From Lichenicola sp964247735 (GTDB taxonomy: Bacteria > Pseudomonadota > Alphaproteobacteria > Acetobacterales > Acetobacteraceae): DNA of 64,000 nucleotides. The translations under genes were made by a program, and so were the position numbers. Shown here piece after piece: positions 8,068-16,562 of the stretch. The stretch covers positions 1 through 64,000 of the forward strand of contig CAXTVS010000007.1 in the NCBI GenBank assembly GCA_964247735.1, written 5' to 3'. Below the pieces are notes generated by a model, which was not told the DNA's origin, ran no database searches, and saw only the letters and a list, made by a program, of their open reading frames with translations. Within the stretch, counting starts at the first letter, position 1. Every line of letters starts with the position of its first letter.

Positions 8068-9341
8068 TCCGGTGGAGGCTGACGGCGCTGGCCGGGGCGG
8101 GCACCGCGGCGGTGGCCCTCGGAACCACCCCGCTTCCCGCCCGCGCGCAGCAGATCGACCTGTCGCATGGCGGCCAGATCACGGTGACGGCGCTGGGCGG
8201 CTTCGACTGGAACCAGAACGCGCAGACCGTGACCGCCTACAACAGCGCGCAGGCGGTGCGCGGCGGAGTCACCGTGACCGCCGACCGGCTGATCGCCTAC
8301 TACCGCAAGAAGGCGACGCCGCCCGGGGGCGCCAAGCCGGCAAGCACCAAGCCGGGAAGCGCATCGCCCTCCCCGGCCGCCTTGTCGGGCACGCTTCCCG
8401 GTGCTCCCGCCGGCGTCTCGTCCACGGGCATCCCGTCGGGCGGCACCGCGTCGGCCGCGGTCAACCCGCTCGCCTCGCCGCCTCCCGGAGCCGCCGCGCC
8501 TCCCAGCACGGTGGATCCCACGCCGGAGAACCCGACCGGGCTGGCGCCGTCCCTGGCGCCGGCCAAGCCCGGCCAGGCGGGGGTGCCGGGCGACGACACC
8601 TCGGCCAGCGAGATCTACCGGCTGGAGGCGATCGGCCACGTGCACATCTTCACCGCCACCCAGCAGGCGTTCGGCGACCACGGCGTCTACGACATCGACC
8701 AGGCGGTGATGGTGCTGACCGGGCACGACCTGCACCTGATCACGCCGACCGACCTGCTCACCGCGCGCGACCAGATGGAGTACTTCTCGCAGACGCGCAT
8801 CTCGATCGGGCGCGGCAACGCGGTGGTCACCACCAACGACGGCCGCCGGATCCGCGCCGACGTGCTGGTCGGCTACAGCGCGCCGCCGGCGCCGCAGCCG
8901 GGTGCCGCCCCAGGGGCGACATCGGGCGCCGCACCGGGTGCGAAGCCGCCGAAGCCTGCTTCCGGCACCGCCGCGGCCAACGGCCAGGACCCGATCGGCA
9001 GCAGCGGCAAGCTGGAAAAGGTCAACGCGTTCGGCAACGTGGTGGTGCGCACCCAGACCGAGACCGTGTACGGGGACCGTGGCGTGTATGTCCCCGACAC
9101 CGGCATTGCGCGCATCGTCGGCAACGTCCACATCACCAGGGGCCAGAACCAGTTGAACGGCGCGGCGGCAATCGTGAACATGCACACCGGCATCGCGACC
9201 ATGACCGAGGACCCGGGCGCCAGGGTGCAGGGGCTGATCGTGCCGAACGAGGCGGGCGGGGCCAAGGGTGGCGCCGGGACCGCTGCCGGGGGTGCGGCGG
9301 GCAGCGGCAAGGCCCAGGCACCGCCGAAAGGGCAACGATGA
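8064..9341 (+). CDS. lptA: LPS transport periplasmic protein LptA with large disordered insertions
   Basis: 425 residues, more than twice the ~185 of E. coli LptA. The signal peptide is 1-28 (ending LPARA). OstA/LptA beta-jellyroll repeats occur at ~33-83 (ITVTALGGFDWNQNAQTVTA), ~183-270 (GHVHIFTATQQAFGD, RIRADVLVGY) and ~318-397 (NAFGNVVVRTQTETVYGDRG). Between them lie Pro/Gly/Ala/Ser-rich segments at ~84-180 and ~272-314, and the tail (398-425) is Gly/Ala-rich. LptA bridges inner and outer membranes for LPS. It overlaps lptC and lptB by ATGA at both ends, so the operon is tightly coupled. Confidence 0.9.
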   Translation: MIRWRLTALAGAGTAAVALGTTPLPARAQQIDLSHGGQITVTALGGFDWNQNAQTVTAYNSAQAVRGGVTVTADRLIAYYRKKATPPGGAKPASTKPGSASPSPAALSGTLPGAPAGVSSTGIPSGGTASAAVNPLASPPPGAAAPPSTVDPTPENPTGLAPSLAPAKPGQAGVPGDDTSASEIYRLEAIGHVHIFTATQQAFGDHGVYDIDQAVMVLTGHDLHLITPTDLLTARDQMEYFSQTRISIGRGNAVVTTNDGRRIRADVLVGYSAPPAPQPGAAPGATSGAAPGAKPPKPASGTAAANGQDPIGSSGKLEKVNAFGNVVVRTQTETVYGDRGVYVPDTGIARIVGNVHITRGQNQLNGAAAIVNMHTGIATMTEDPGARVQGLIVPNEAGGAKGGAGTAAGGAAGSGKAQAPPKGQR

Positions 9342-10111
9342 ACAAGATGACGCCGCGCGTCCTCGATCATGCCGTCCTGCCGGGCGACGCCGAAGGGCTG
9401 CACGCGCACGGCGTCGGCAAGACCTACAAGAAGCGCGAGGTGGTGCAGGCGGTCTCGATCAGCGTGCGCCGCGGCGAGGCGGTCGGCCTGCTGGGCCCGA
9501 ACGGGGCGGGAAAGACCACCACCTTCTACATGATCGTCGGCCTGGTGCAGCCCGACACGGGCTCGATCAGCCTGGACGGCGCCGACATCACCCAGCTGCC
9601 GATGTATCGCAGGGCCCGGCTCGGCATCGGCTACCTGCCGCAGGAGGCCAGCATCTTCCGCGGCCTGAACGTCGAGCAGAACGTCATGGCCGCCCTGGAA
9701 GTGGTGGAGCCCGACGCCGACCGGCGCGACTCCATGCTGGACGGGCTGCTGGGCGAGTTCGGCATCGGCCACCTCCGCCGTGCGCCGTCGCTGGCGCTGT
9801 CCGGCGGCGAGCGCCGCCGCCTGGAGATCGCCCGCGCGCTGGCCAGCCAGCCCAACTACATCCTGCTCGACGAGCCGCTGGCCGGCATCGACCCGATCGC
9901 GGTGGGCGAGATCCGCGACCTGGTGTCGCACCTCAAGCACCGCGGCATCGGCGTGCTGATCACCGACCACAACGTCCGCGAGACCCTGGAGATCATCGAC
10001 CGCGCCTACATCATGCATGGCGGCCAGGTGCTGATGGAGGGCGCGCCGCAGGAGGTGGTGGCCCACGAGGACGTGCGCCGCGTCTACCTCGGGGAAAGAT
10101 TTTCGTTGTAG
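9338..10111 (+). CDS. lptB: LPS export ABC transporter ATPase LptB
   Basis: 257 residues, a standard LptB with a ~20-residue N-terminal addition. Walker A is GPNGAGKTTT (53-62), followed by the Q-loop (YLPQEASIF), the signature LSGGERRRLEIARAL, Walker B YILLDEPLAGIDP and the switch His in LITDHNVRET. It powers extraction of LPS from the inner membrane through LptFG, whose genes are not in this window. It overlaps lptA by ATGA; rpoN follows nine bases after the stop, as in many proteobacteria. Confidence 0.97.
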   Translation: MNKMTPRVLDHAVLPGDAEGLHAHGVGKTYKKREVVQAVSISVRRGEAVGLLGPNGAGKTTTFYMIVGLVQPDTGSISLDGADITQLPMYRRARLGIGYLPQEASIFRGLNVEQNVMAALEVVEPDADRRDSMLDGLLGEFGIGHLRRAPSLALSGGERRRLEIARALASQPNYILLDEPLAGIDPIAVGEIRDLVSHLKHRGIGVLITDHNVRETLEIIDRAYIMHGGQVLMEGAPQEVVAHEDVRRVYLGERFSL

Positions 10112-10120
10112 CCTTCCCGC

Positions 10121-11632
10121 ATGGGGATCGGACCACGGCTGGAGCTCAGGCAGACACAGACCCTGGTGATGACGCCGCAGCTGCGTCAGGCCATCAAGCT
10201 GCTGCAGTTCTCCAACATCGAGGTCGCCGCCTTCATCGAGGAGGAGCTGGAGCGCAACCCGCTGCTTGAGCGCGACGACAGCCCGGACATCCCACCCGAG
10301 CGTCCAGCGCTCGACCAGCGGATCGACGGCCGGGAACACGAGCGCAGCGGAGGCGAGGAGCTGCCCGCCGCGGACGGCCTGTTGGACACCGGCCTGCTGC
10401 CAGCCGAAAGCAGCGCGCCGCTCGACACCGATCCCGCCGAGCAGTTCGACGGCGCCGCCTACGAGGGCGGCAGCGGTCCCGACCGGAGCGGCGGGGCCGC
10501 CGGCGGGGGTTCCGAGGACCTCGACGCCACCGCGCAGCTGGTCGCGCCCGCCCGCACGCTGCGCGACCACCTCGGCGAGCAGCTCCGCCTCGGCTTCGAC
10601 GATCCGACCGAGCGGCTGATCGGCGCGCACCTGATCGCGCTGCTGGACGGCGCCGGCCGCGTGCTGGTGGACGATGCCGCCCTGGCCCGCGCGCTCGGGG
10701 CCGATCCGGCCCTGGTCGCGGCGGTCCGGGCCCGGATGATGCGCTTCGACCCGGTCGGGCTGTTCGCCGCCGACCTCCGCACCTGCCTTGCCGCCCAGCT
10801 CGCCGAGCGCAACCGGCTCGACCCGGCGATGGAGACCCTGCTCGACAACCTGGAGCTGCTCGGGCGGCGCGAGCTGAAGCGGCTGCAGCTGCTGTGCGAG
10901 GTCGATGCCGAGGACCTGTCCGACATGATCGCCGAGATCCGGGCGCTCGACCCGAAGCCCGGCGCCGGCTTCGACACGGCTCCGCCGGTGCCGATCGTGC
11001 CGGACGTGCTGATGCGCCCGGCGCCGGGCGGCGACTGGCTGCTGGAGCTCAACCCGGACACCATGCCGCGCCTGCTGGTGTCGGAAGCGTTCCACGCCAA
11101 GGTGCTGCTGCGCGCGCCGAAGGAGGACCGGGCGTTCCTGTCGGAGCGCCTCGCCAGCGCCAACTGGCTGGTGCGCTCGCTGCACCAGCGCGCGCAGACC
11201 ATCCTGAAGGTGGCGGGCGAGGTGATGCGCCGGCAGGACGGGTTCCTGCGGGAAGGGATCGGCCACATGCGCCCGCTGATCCTGCGCGACATCGCCGAAG
11301 CGGTGGAGATGCATGAGAGCACCGTCAGCCGGGTCACCGCCAACAAGTACATCGCCACGCCGCGCGGGCTGTTCGAGCTGAAGTACTTCTTCACCACCGC
11401 GATTGCCGCCACCGCCGGCGGCGAGAGCCACAGCGCGGAAGCGGTGCGCCACCGCATCCGCGGCATGGTGGCGGAGGAGACCGCGCAGTCGATCCTGTCG
11501 GATGACGCGATCGTGGCAGCACTCCGTCGGGAAGGCGTGGACATCGCCCGCCGGACCGTGGCCAAATATCGGGACGCGTTGCGCATCCCGAGTTCGGTGC
11601 AACGCAAACGGGAGAAGTCGGTCCCGGCCTGA
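10121..11632 (+). CDS. rpoN: RNA polymerase sigma-54 factor
   Basis: 503 residues. Region I carries the Gln-rich activator-response segment (LRQTQTLVMTPQLRQAIKLL, residues 9-28). Residues ~50-130 form the acidic, variable region II. The core-binding and DNA-binding domains follow, and the diagnostic RpoN box ARRTVAKYR lies near residues 476-484. It directs transcription at -24/-12 promoters with enhancer-binding activators, typically for nitrogen and carbon functions. It sits between lptB and hpf, the usual proteobacterial arrangement. No frame problem was seen. Confidence 0.97.
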   Translation: MGIGPRLELRQTQTLVMTPQLRQAIKLLQFSNIEVAAFIEEELERNPLLERDDSPDIPPERPALDQRIDGREHERSGGEELPAADGLLDTGLLPAESSAPLDTDPAEQFDGAAYEGGSGPDRSGGAAGGGSEDLDATAQLVAPARTLRDHLGEQLRLGFDDPTERLIGAHLIALLDGAGRVLVDDAALARALGADPALVAAVRARMMRFDPVGLFAADLRTCLAAQLAERNRLDPAMETLLDNLELLGRRELKRLQLLCEVDAEDLSDMIAEIRALDPKPGAGFDTAPPVPIVPDVLMRPAPGGDWLLELNPDTMPRLLVSEAFHAKVLLRAPKEDRAFLSERLASANWLVRSLHQRAQTILKVAGEVMRRQDGFLREGIGHMRPLILRDIAEAVEMHESTVSRVTANKYIATPRGLFELKYFFTTAIAATAGGESHSAEAVRHRIRGMVAEETAQSILSDDAIVAALRREGVDIARRTVAKYRDALRIPSSVQRKREKSVPA

Positions 11633-11712
11633 CGCGGTCTCGCCATCGTTCCCCTCCGCGCCGCGCCGGTCCGTCACCCCGCGGGTCCTCCTCCCAAGCC
11701 GGAGTGGAATGC

Positions 11713-12309
11713 ATGCGGATCAGCGTCGCGGGCAACCAGGTCGACCTGTCGGATGCGCTCAGGATGCGGGTGGCGAACCACCTGGACACGATCGCGGAGC
11801 GCTACTTCGGCCAGGCGCTGGAGGCGAACGTTTCCTTCGGCCGGGCGCGCAGCTTCTTCACCTGCGACATCAACGTCCATGCGGGCCGCGGGCTGGTGGT
11901 GCGCGGCGAGGGCGAAGGAGCGGACGCGCACGGCTCGTTCGACGACGCGGCCGAGCACATCGCCCGTCGGCTGCGGCGCTACCGGCGCCGGGTCAACGAC
12001 CATGCCCGGGCGCTGGCCCGCCGCGGGCGGCCCGAGGTCGGCCGGCAGTACATCCTCAGGCCGGAGGACGACACGCGCCCGGAGGTGGACGGTACCGTGG
12101 CAACCCGACCCGCCGCCTACGCCACGGTCGTCGCGAAGCAGGATACCCAGATCGGCACCCTGACCGTCGGCGAGGCGGTGATGCAGCTCGACCTTGCCGA
12201 CCGCCCGGTGCTGATGTTCCGCAACAGCGCCAGCGGCGGGATCAACGTGGTGTATCGCCGGGCCGACGGCCATGTCGGCTGGCTGGACCCGGACGGCCCG
12301 AACGGCTGA
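11713..12309 (+). CDS. hpf: Ribosome hibernation promoting factor, long form
   Basis: 198 residues from the ATG at 11713, chosen because GGAGTG (11701-11706) is well placed as its ribosome-binding site; a GTG at 11704 would add three residues. The N-terminal S30AE domain (residues 1-~100) is followed by a linker and the C-terminal ~55-residue dimerisation domain (TVGEAVMQLDLADRPVLMFRNS ... GINVVYRRADGHVGWL). Long HPF makes 100S ribosome dimers in stationary phase. The ptsN gene often found next in this cluster is missing here; a broken TPR gene faces hpf instead. Confidence 0.93.
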   Translation: MRISVAGNQVDLSDALRMRVANHLDTIAERYFGQALEANVSFGRARSFFTCDINVHAGRGLVVRGEGEGADAHGSFDDAAEHIARRLRRYRRRVNDHARALARRGRPEVGRQYILRPEDDTRPEVDGTVATRPAAYATVVAKQDTQIGTLTVGEAVMQLDLADRPVLMFRNSASGGINVVYRRADGHVGWLDPDGPNG

Positions 12310-12317
12310 GCGGCCGG

Positions 12318-12342
12318 CCCGGCGGGATCACGGCGCGCCGGG
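12318..12342. terminator. Inverted repeat between convergent hpf and the TPR pseudogene
   Basis: CCCGGCG (12318-12324) and CGCCGGG (12336-12342) can form a 7-bp stem with an 11-base loop directly after hpf. The repeat overlaps the last codons of the opposing gene and has no T-run on either side, so a bidirectional terminator role is tentative. Confidence 0.3.
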
Positions 12343-13930
12343 TCCGGCAAGGGCGGAGGCCTGCAGCGACGCCGCCAGACTGTCGGTCCAGCGCCGGTAG
12401 TACGGGTCGGCGCCGGCCGACCGGAACGAGCGGATCGGCGGCTGCAGCAGTGCCCGGGCACGGGACACGCTTCCGGCTGCCCGGGCGATCTCGGCCTCCG
12501 CCAGGTCGGTCTCGGCATCGAAGCTGGAGTCGGCCATGAACTCGGCCGCCGACCTGCGGTCGATGTCCTTCAGCAGCGCCTCCGCGTCCGCGTACCGGCC
12601 GCCCGCAACCAGGCAGAAGGCGGCGGTTCCCTTCGGCGCCTCCGTGCCGCCGCTCTTCTCCCCGAGGTCGCCGGCGGCGAAGCGGTAGGCGCGCTGCGCC
12701 GACGCGATTCCCCGCGTCGACGTGTCCGGCGCGGCACTGGATGTCGGCGAGGTCGGACAAGGCGCCGGCGGCGAAGAACGAGCCTTCGCCCGCCTTGGCG
12801 ACGGCCGCCTGGTCGTAGCGCTGCAGCTGATCGAGCGCGATCTCCTGCTGCTCGATCAGCTGCAGCGTCAGGCGGTGGGTCGGCCCGAAATACGCCTGGA
12901 ACTCGGGCGTGATCCGGTCCAGGGCGTCGGCCGCGTGCGACGCGTCGCCGCACGCCAGGAGCACCTGCGCCAGGTTGAGCTCGACCATGAGCGTGCCCGG
13001 ATGGTGCGGGCCGTGCAGCCTCAGCGCCGCCGGCAGCAGCCCTTGCAGGGCCCGCTCGGCCTCGTCGAAGCGCCCGAGACGGATCAGCGCCAGCGCCTGG
13101 AGGCGATGCAGCGTCAGGCGCTGATCGGCGTCGAGACCCTGCGGCAGGACGTCGGCCCGGTCGGCGGCGCGCTGGAACAGCCGGAGCGCCAGCCGCAGGT
13201 CGCCGCCCATGAGCTGGATCATGTCCGACGCCCAGTCCAGCCAGACCGCCTCGACGCCGGGCGGCCCTCTGCCGGCAGACAGGTCGGGCCGCACCCGCTC
13301 CACCAGTGCACCCGCCCGGTCGAGCGAGCCGGTCTGCATCGACTGCGCTTCCGCCGACGCCTGCTGCAGCCGGGCGACCGCGGCGTCCGTCCTGCCGCTG
13401 CGTCCGGCCCGGTCGAAGTCCCGCTCGGCGCGCTCGAACGCCAGCCGGGCCGGTTCGTCGGCGCTGCGCAGTGCAAAAGAGCGCGCCAGCGCGGCGTGGA
13501 TCGAGCCGGCGACCAGGAGCTCGCCGGCGAAGCGGAGGTCGATCCGGTCGTCGGCGCGCCGGGCCGCGTCCACCAGGGTCTGCTCCGCACTGCCCGCGCT
13601 CGCGGCGCCGCCGCCGGCCAGCAGGTCGTCGGACAGGAAGCGGGCCACCGCCTGCACGATCCCGGCCTGCCGCCGCGCCTCGTCGTCGCGACGCAGCGCC
13701 GTGATCCCGGCCGCGGTGCTTCCCAGCCGACCGCCTGCGACGCACAGCCCCAGGAGCGCCGGCGGCAGCGCGGGACCGCATACAGGACCGGCTCGACAAC
13801 GGCGGGGCAGCCTGACGATCCGCAGCGATCCCGACGCCCCGATTGCGCTGTTCCAGGCCCGCGACGGCATGAACCCGCTCGGAGCAGTACTGAACGATCC
13901 GGCCACGATGGCCTCGGCCGGGCCCAGCAT
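12328..13930 (-). pseudogene. TPR-repeat protein gene, frameshifted and probably 5'-truncated
   Basis: A clear TPR-type protein (FDEAERALQGLLPAALRL, HHPGTLMVELNLAQVLLACG, LTLQLIEQQEIALDQLQRYD) reads in one frame from 13930 to about 12714 and ends ...QCRAGHVDAG. It continues in another frame as IASAQRAYRFAAGDLGE... down to a stop at 12328-12330. Removing one G from the minus-strand GGGG run (12710-12713) joins both halves into one ~533-residue frame. The start of the frame is ragged: a partial membrane segment precedes TAAGITALRRDDEARR. In related proteins, as I remember them, a cytoplasmic DNA-binding or kinase domain comes first, and none is seen here. The call is decayed, or a one-base sequence error in an accessory gene. 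Confidence 0.7.
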
Positions 13931-14075
13931 CGGCGACTAGAGCACTGGGCCGGACCGCCTTGCGGTTCCGCTCCTTCGACGCTGCCGCGCCCGTCGCGCG
14001 GTCAAGCGGGGCGCTACCGGACGATCATGCTCCAGCGCCCTGCGACATCGGATCGAGACCTTCCTGTGCCGGCCC

Positions 14076-14321
14076 TCAGTGCACCAGGGCGGGGATCATC
14101 TCATGCTGGCGCACCGCCGCCAGGGCCACCTCGCGGTCGCCGGTGAGCGCCATCTGGGTGCCGTCGGCGGCGTGGATGGAGAACGCGGCCTCACCGTCCA
14201 CCGTCACCGACTTGATGTAGGCCAGCTGGCTGACGCCCAGCGCCTGCAGCTCGCGCGCGGTGAGGTGGCGTATGTCGCGCAGGCCGGAGTCACGGCCCTG
14301 CTTGTTGGTCAGGCTCGTCAT
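14076..14321 (-). CDS. DUF1150 family protein
   Basis: 81 residues. The DUF1150 pattern is seen in LRDIRHLTARELQALGVSQLAYIK and SIHAADGTQMALTGDREVA. The family is small, restricted to alphaproteobacteria and of unknown function. It is typically encoded beside small heat-shock proteins, as here, where it starts 99 bases after hsp20 on the same strand and is probably co-transcribed from the same promoter. Confidence 0.9.
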   Translation of the reverse strand: MTSLTNKQGRDSGLRDIRHLTARELQALGVSQLAYIKSVTVDGEAAFSIHAADGTQMALTGDREVALAAVRQHEMIPALVH

Positions 14322-14420
14322 GATGCTTGTCCTTCAGCCAAGGACGGCGCCCCGCGCGGGCGACGCCGCCATTTCCGATCATTCTGACAATAGAACGGTT
14401 AACACGCTGCCGCCAGCGGC

Positions 14421-14921
14421 TCATTCCTCGGCGGCGGCGGCGCGGATGACCCGGGCCGGGCGCGCCTGCACCACCTCGGCGGTGCGCGCGGTGGGATCGC
14501 GCGCGTGCTCCGGCCGCTTGGAGATCTCGATCCGCTTCACCCGCACCTCCGGCTGCGGTCGCGCCAGGTCGATGTGCAGCAGCCCGCTGTCGAGCCAGGC
14601 GCCGGTGATGTCGATCCCTTCGGCGAGCACGAAGGCGCGCTGGAACTGCCGCGCGGCGATGCCGCGGTGCAGGAACACCTTGCCCTGGCTGTCGTCGGCC
14701 TGGCGGCCACGGATCACCAGCTGGTTGTCCTCCTGGGTGATCTGCAGGTCGTCCATCGAGAAGCCGGCGACCGCCAGGGTGATGCGCAACCCGGCTGGCC
14801 CGGTCTGCTCGATGTTGTAGGGCGGATAGCCATCCGACGAGGTCTTGGACGCACGCTCGAGCATCTGCTCGAGGTGGTCGAAGCCGAGGAACATCGGCGA
14901 GGCGAACAGTCTTCCCGACAC
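14421..14921 (-). CDS. Small heat-shock protein, Hsp20/IbpA family
   Basis: 166 residues. The alpha-crystallin domain spans ~35-130 (YNIEQTGPAGLRITLAVAGF, LVIRGRQAD, FLHRGIAARQFQRAF, GLLHIDL). The GTG at 14921 is chosen because a very strong AGGAGGAGG lies eight bases upstream, and SGRLFASPMFLGFDHLEQML is the usual N-terminus of alphaproteobacterial IbpA-like proteins. This ATP-independent holdase binds unfolding proteins in the cytoplasm. The C-terminal tail is longer and more basic than usual. Regulation is probably by sigma-32 transcription plus a possible thermometer in the leader. Confidence 0.95.
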   Translation of the reverse strand: MSGRLFASPMFLGFDHLEQMLERASKTSSDGYPPYNIEQTGPAGLRITLAVAGFSMDDLQITQEDNQLVIRGRQADDSQGKVFLHRGIAARQFQRAFVLAEGIDITGAWLDSGLLHIDLARPQPEVRVKRIEISKRPEHARDPTARTAEVVQARPARVIRAAAAEE

Positions 14922-14930
14922 GGCGCGAGC

Positions 14931-14947
14931 CTCCTCCTGGGAGCGAG
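14931..14947 (-). promoter_or_regulatory. Possible ROSE-like RNA thermometer masking the hsp20 ribosome-binding site
   Basis: The leader reads CTCGCTC-CCAG-GAGGAG over 14931-14947. The two CTC triplets can pair with the two GAG triplets of the Shine-Dalgarno region, leaving a bulged G. This yields the U(U/C)GCU anti-SD motif with bulged G characteristic of ROSE thermometers. A second hairpin (CGGAAC / GTTCCG, loop of seven) lies upstream in the same leader. The fold was worked out by eye; the stem is short. Confidence 0.4.
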
Positions 14948-14982
14948 ACGGATGCGGAACCCGAAGCGTTCCGGTTCCCCGG

Positions 14983-15011
14983 ATATGGCGTCCATGCGGT
15001 TGTCCTGCAAG
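14983..15011 (-). promoter_or_regulatory. Candidate heat-shock (sigma-32) promoter of hsp20-DUF1150
   Basis: On the minus strand CTTGCA (15006-15011) and CCATAT (14983-14988) are spaced by 17 bases. This resembles the alphaproteobacterial RpoH pattern, CTTG followed ~17 bases later by a C-rich TAT element. It gives a ~55-base leader before the GTG start of hsp20. Confidence 0.5.
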
Positions 15012-15094
15012 CGGCGACACCTGCCCCGGTGTCCTGCGGGCGGCGGCGACACGCCGCCCTGGCGGATCGGCGCCGCGGTCGCTACATCGCCGGC

Positions 15095-15628
15095 ATGAAC
15101 GATGCACCGACGGCCGTCCTGCCGATCGAGATCCTGATCGCACCGCACCCGGTGCTCCGGCGCAAGGCGCGGCCGGTGCGGCCTGAGGACACGGCGCTGC
15201 TGCGCGCGCTGCTGCCGCGGATGTTCGAGTCGATGTATGCGGCCCCCGGGATCGGCCTGGCGGCGCCGCAGGTGGGGCACGACCTGCGCTTCGCCATCGT
15301 CGACCTGCACGAGAACAAGACACGGGCGCCGATCACGCTGATCAACCCGGAGATCATCCGCGCCAGCGACGGGCTGGTCAGCCGCGAGGAGGGCTGCCTG
15401 TCCCTGCCCAACCAGTATGCCGAGGTGGTGCGGCCGGAGAGCGTGCGGGTGCGGTTCCAGGACCTGGACGGCAGGCGGCAGGAGCTCGATGCCGACGGCC
15501 TGCTCGCCACCTGCCTGCAGCACGAGATCGACCACCTCGACGGGGTGCTGTTCGTCGACCACCTGTCGGCGCTCAAGCGCAACATGATCATGCGGCGCCT
15601 GGCCAAGGAACGGAAAGGCAAGGGCTGA
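15095..15628 (+). CDS. def: Peptide deformylase
   Basis: 177 residues. All three signatures are present: GIGLAAPQV (52-60), EGCLSLP (99-105, metal ligand Cys101) and HEIDHLDG (143-150, His143 and His147 ligands, Glu144 general base). It removes the N-formyl group from nascent proteins. The ATG at 15095 gives the standard length. The stop is five bases before fmt, and truA overlaps fmt, so def-fmt-truA is one operon covering formylation and deformylation. Confidence 0.97.
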   Translation: MNDAPTAVLPIEILIAPHPVLRRKARPVRPEDTALLRALLPRMFESMYAAPGIGLAAPQVGHDLRFAIVDLHENKTRAPITLINPEIIRASDGLVSREEGCLSLPNQYAEVVRPESVRVRFQDLDGRRQELDADGLLATCLQHEIDHLDGVLFVDHLSALKRNMIMRRLAKERKGKG

Positions 15629-15633
15629 CGCCG

Positions 15634-16560
15634 ATGCGGATCGCCTTCATGGGCACGCCCGAGTTCGCGGTGCCAGCCTTGCGCGCGCTGCACGCGGCCG
15701 GGCACGAGGTCGCGGCGGTATACAGCCAGCAGCCGCGTCCGGCCGGGCGCGGGCAGTCGGTGCGTCCGTCCCCGGTGCAGCGCGAGGCCGAGCGGCTGGG
15801 CCTGCCGGTGCGCACGCCGGCGCGGCTCAAGCGCGACGAGGCGGCGCAGCAGGCGTTCGCGGCCCTGGCGCTCGACGCCGCCGTGGTGGCGGCCTACGGG
15901 CTGATCCTGCCGGCCGCCATGCTGTCGGCCCCCGCGCGCGGCTGCCTCAACGTCCACGCGAGCCTGCTGCCGCGCTGGCGGGGTGCCGCGCCGATCCAGG
16001 CGGCGATCCTGGCCGGCGACCGCCACACCGGCATCACGATCATGCAGATGGAGGAGGGGCTGGACACCGGGCCGATGCTGGACCGCGGCACGGTGCCGAT
16101 CGGCCCGCAAGACGGGTTCGCGGTCCTGCACGACAGGCTGGCGGAGCTCGGCAGCCGGATGATCGTGGACGCGCTGGCCTGTCCGCCGTCGCCGGTGGCG
16201 CAGGACGATGCGTCCGCCACCTACGCGCCGCGCCTGACCCGTGCCGACGGCCAGCTCGACTGGCGGCAGGACGCGCGGGCGCTCGACCGGCGGGTGCGAG
16301 CGATGACCCCCTGGCCCGGTGCGGTGGCACTCCTGGGCGACACAGCGATCAAGATCGTCGCGGCGACGCCACTGGACCGGCCGGACGACGACACGATCCC
16401 GGGCACGGCGCTGGACGACCGGCTGACCATCGCCTGCGGCCGCGGCGCGCTGCGCATCGACCGGCTGCAGTGGCCCGGCCGCACGGTGCTTGACGCCGAC
16501 TCGTTCCTGCGCGGCCGTCCGGTGGCGCCAGGCACCCTCTTGAACGTCGTTCACAGTTGA
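15634..16560 (+). CDS. fmt: Methionyl-tRNA formyltransferase
   Basis: 308 residues. The N-terminus MRIAFMGTPEFAVPALRAL is the family hallmark. The catalytic core shows NVHASLLPRWRGAAPI (Asn/His) and the formyl-THF loop ITIMQMEEGLDTGPML. The C-terminal OB-like tRNA-binding domain follows from about residue 205. It formylates initiator Met-tRNA. It is the second gene of def-fmt-truA. Confidence 0.97.
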   Translation: MRIAFMGTPEFAVPALRALHAAGHEVAAVYSQQPRPAGRGQSVRPSPVQREAERLGLPVRTPARLKRDEAAQQAFAALALDAAVVAAYGLILPAAMLSAPARGCLNVHASLLPRWRGAAPIQAAILAGDRHTGITIMQMEEGLDTGPMLDRGTVPIGPQDGFAVLHDRLAELGSRMIVDALACPPSPVAQDDASATYAPRLTRADGQLDWRQDARALDRRVRAMTPWPGAVALLGDTAIKIVAATPLDRPDDDTIPGTALDDRLTIACGRGALRIDRLQWPGRTVLDADSFLRGRPVAPGTLLNVVHS

Positions 16561-16562
16561 CC

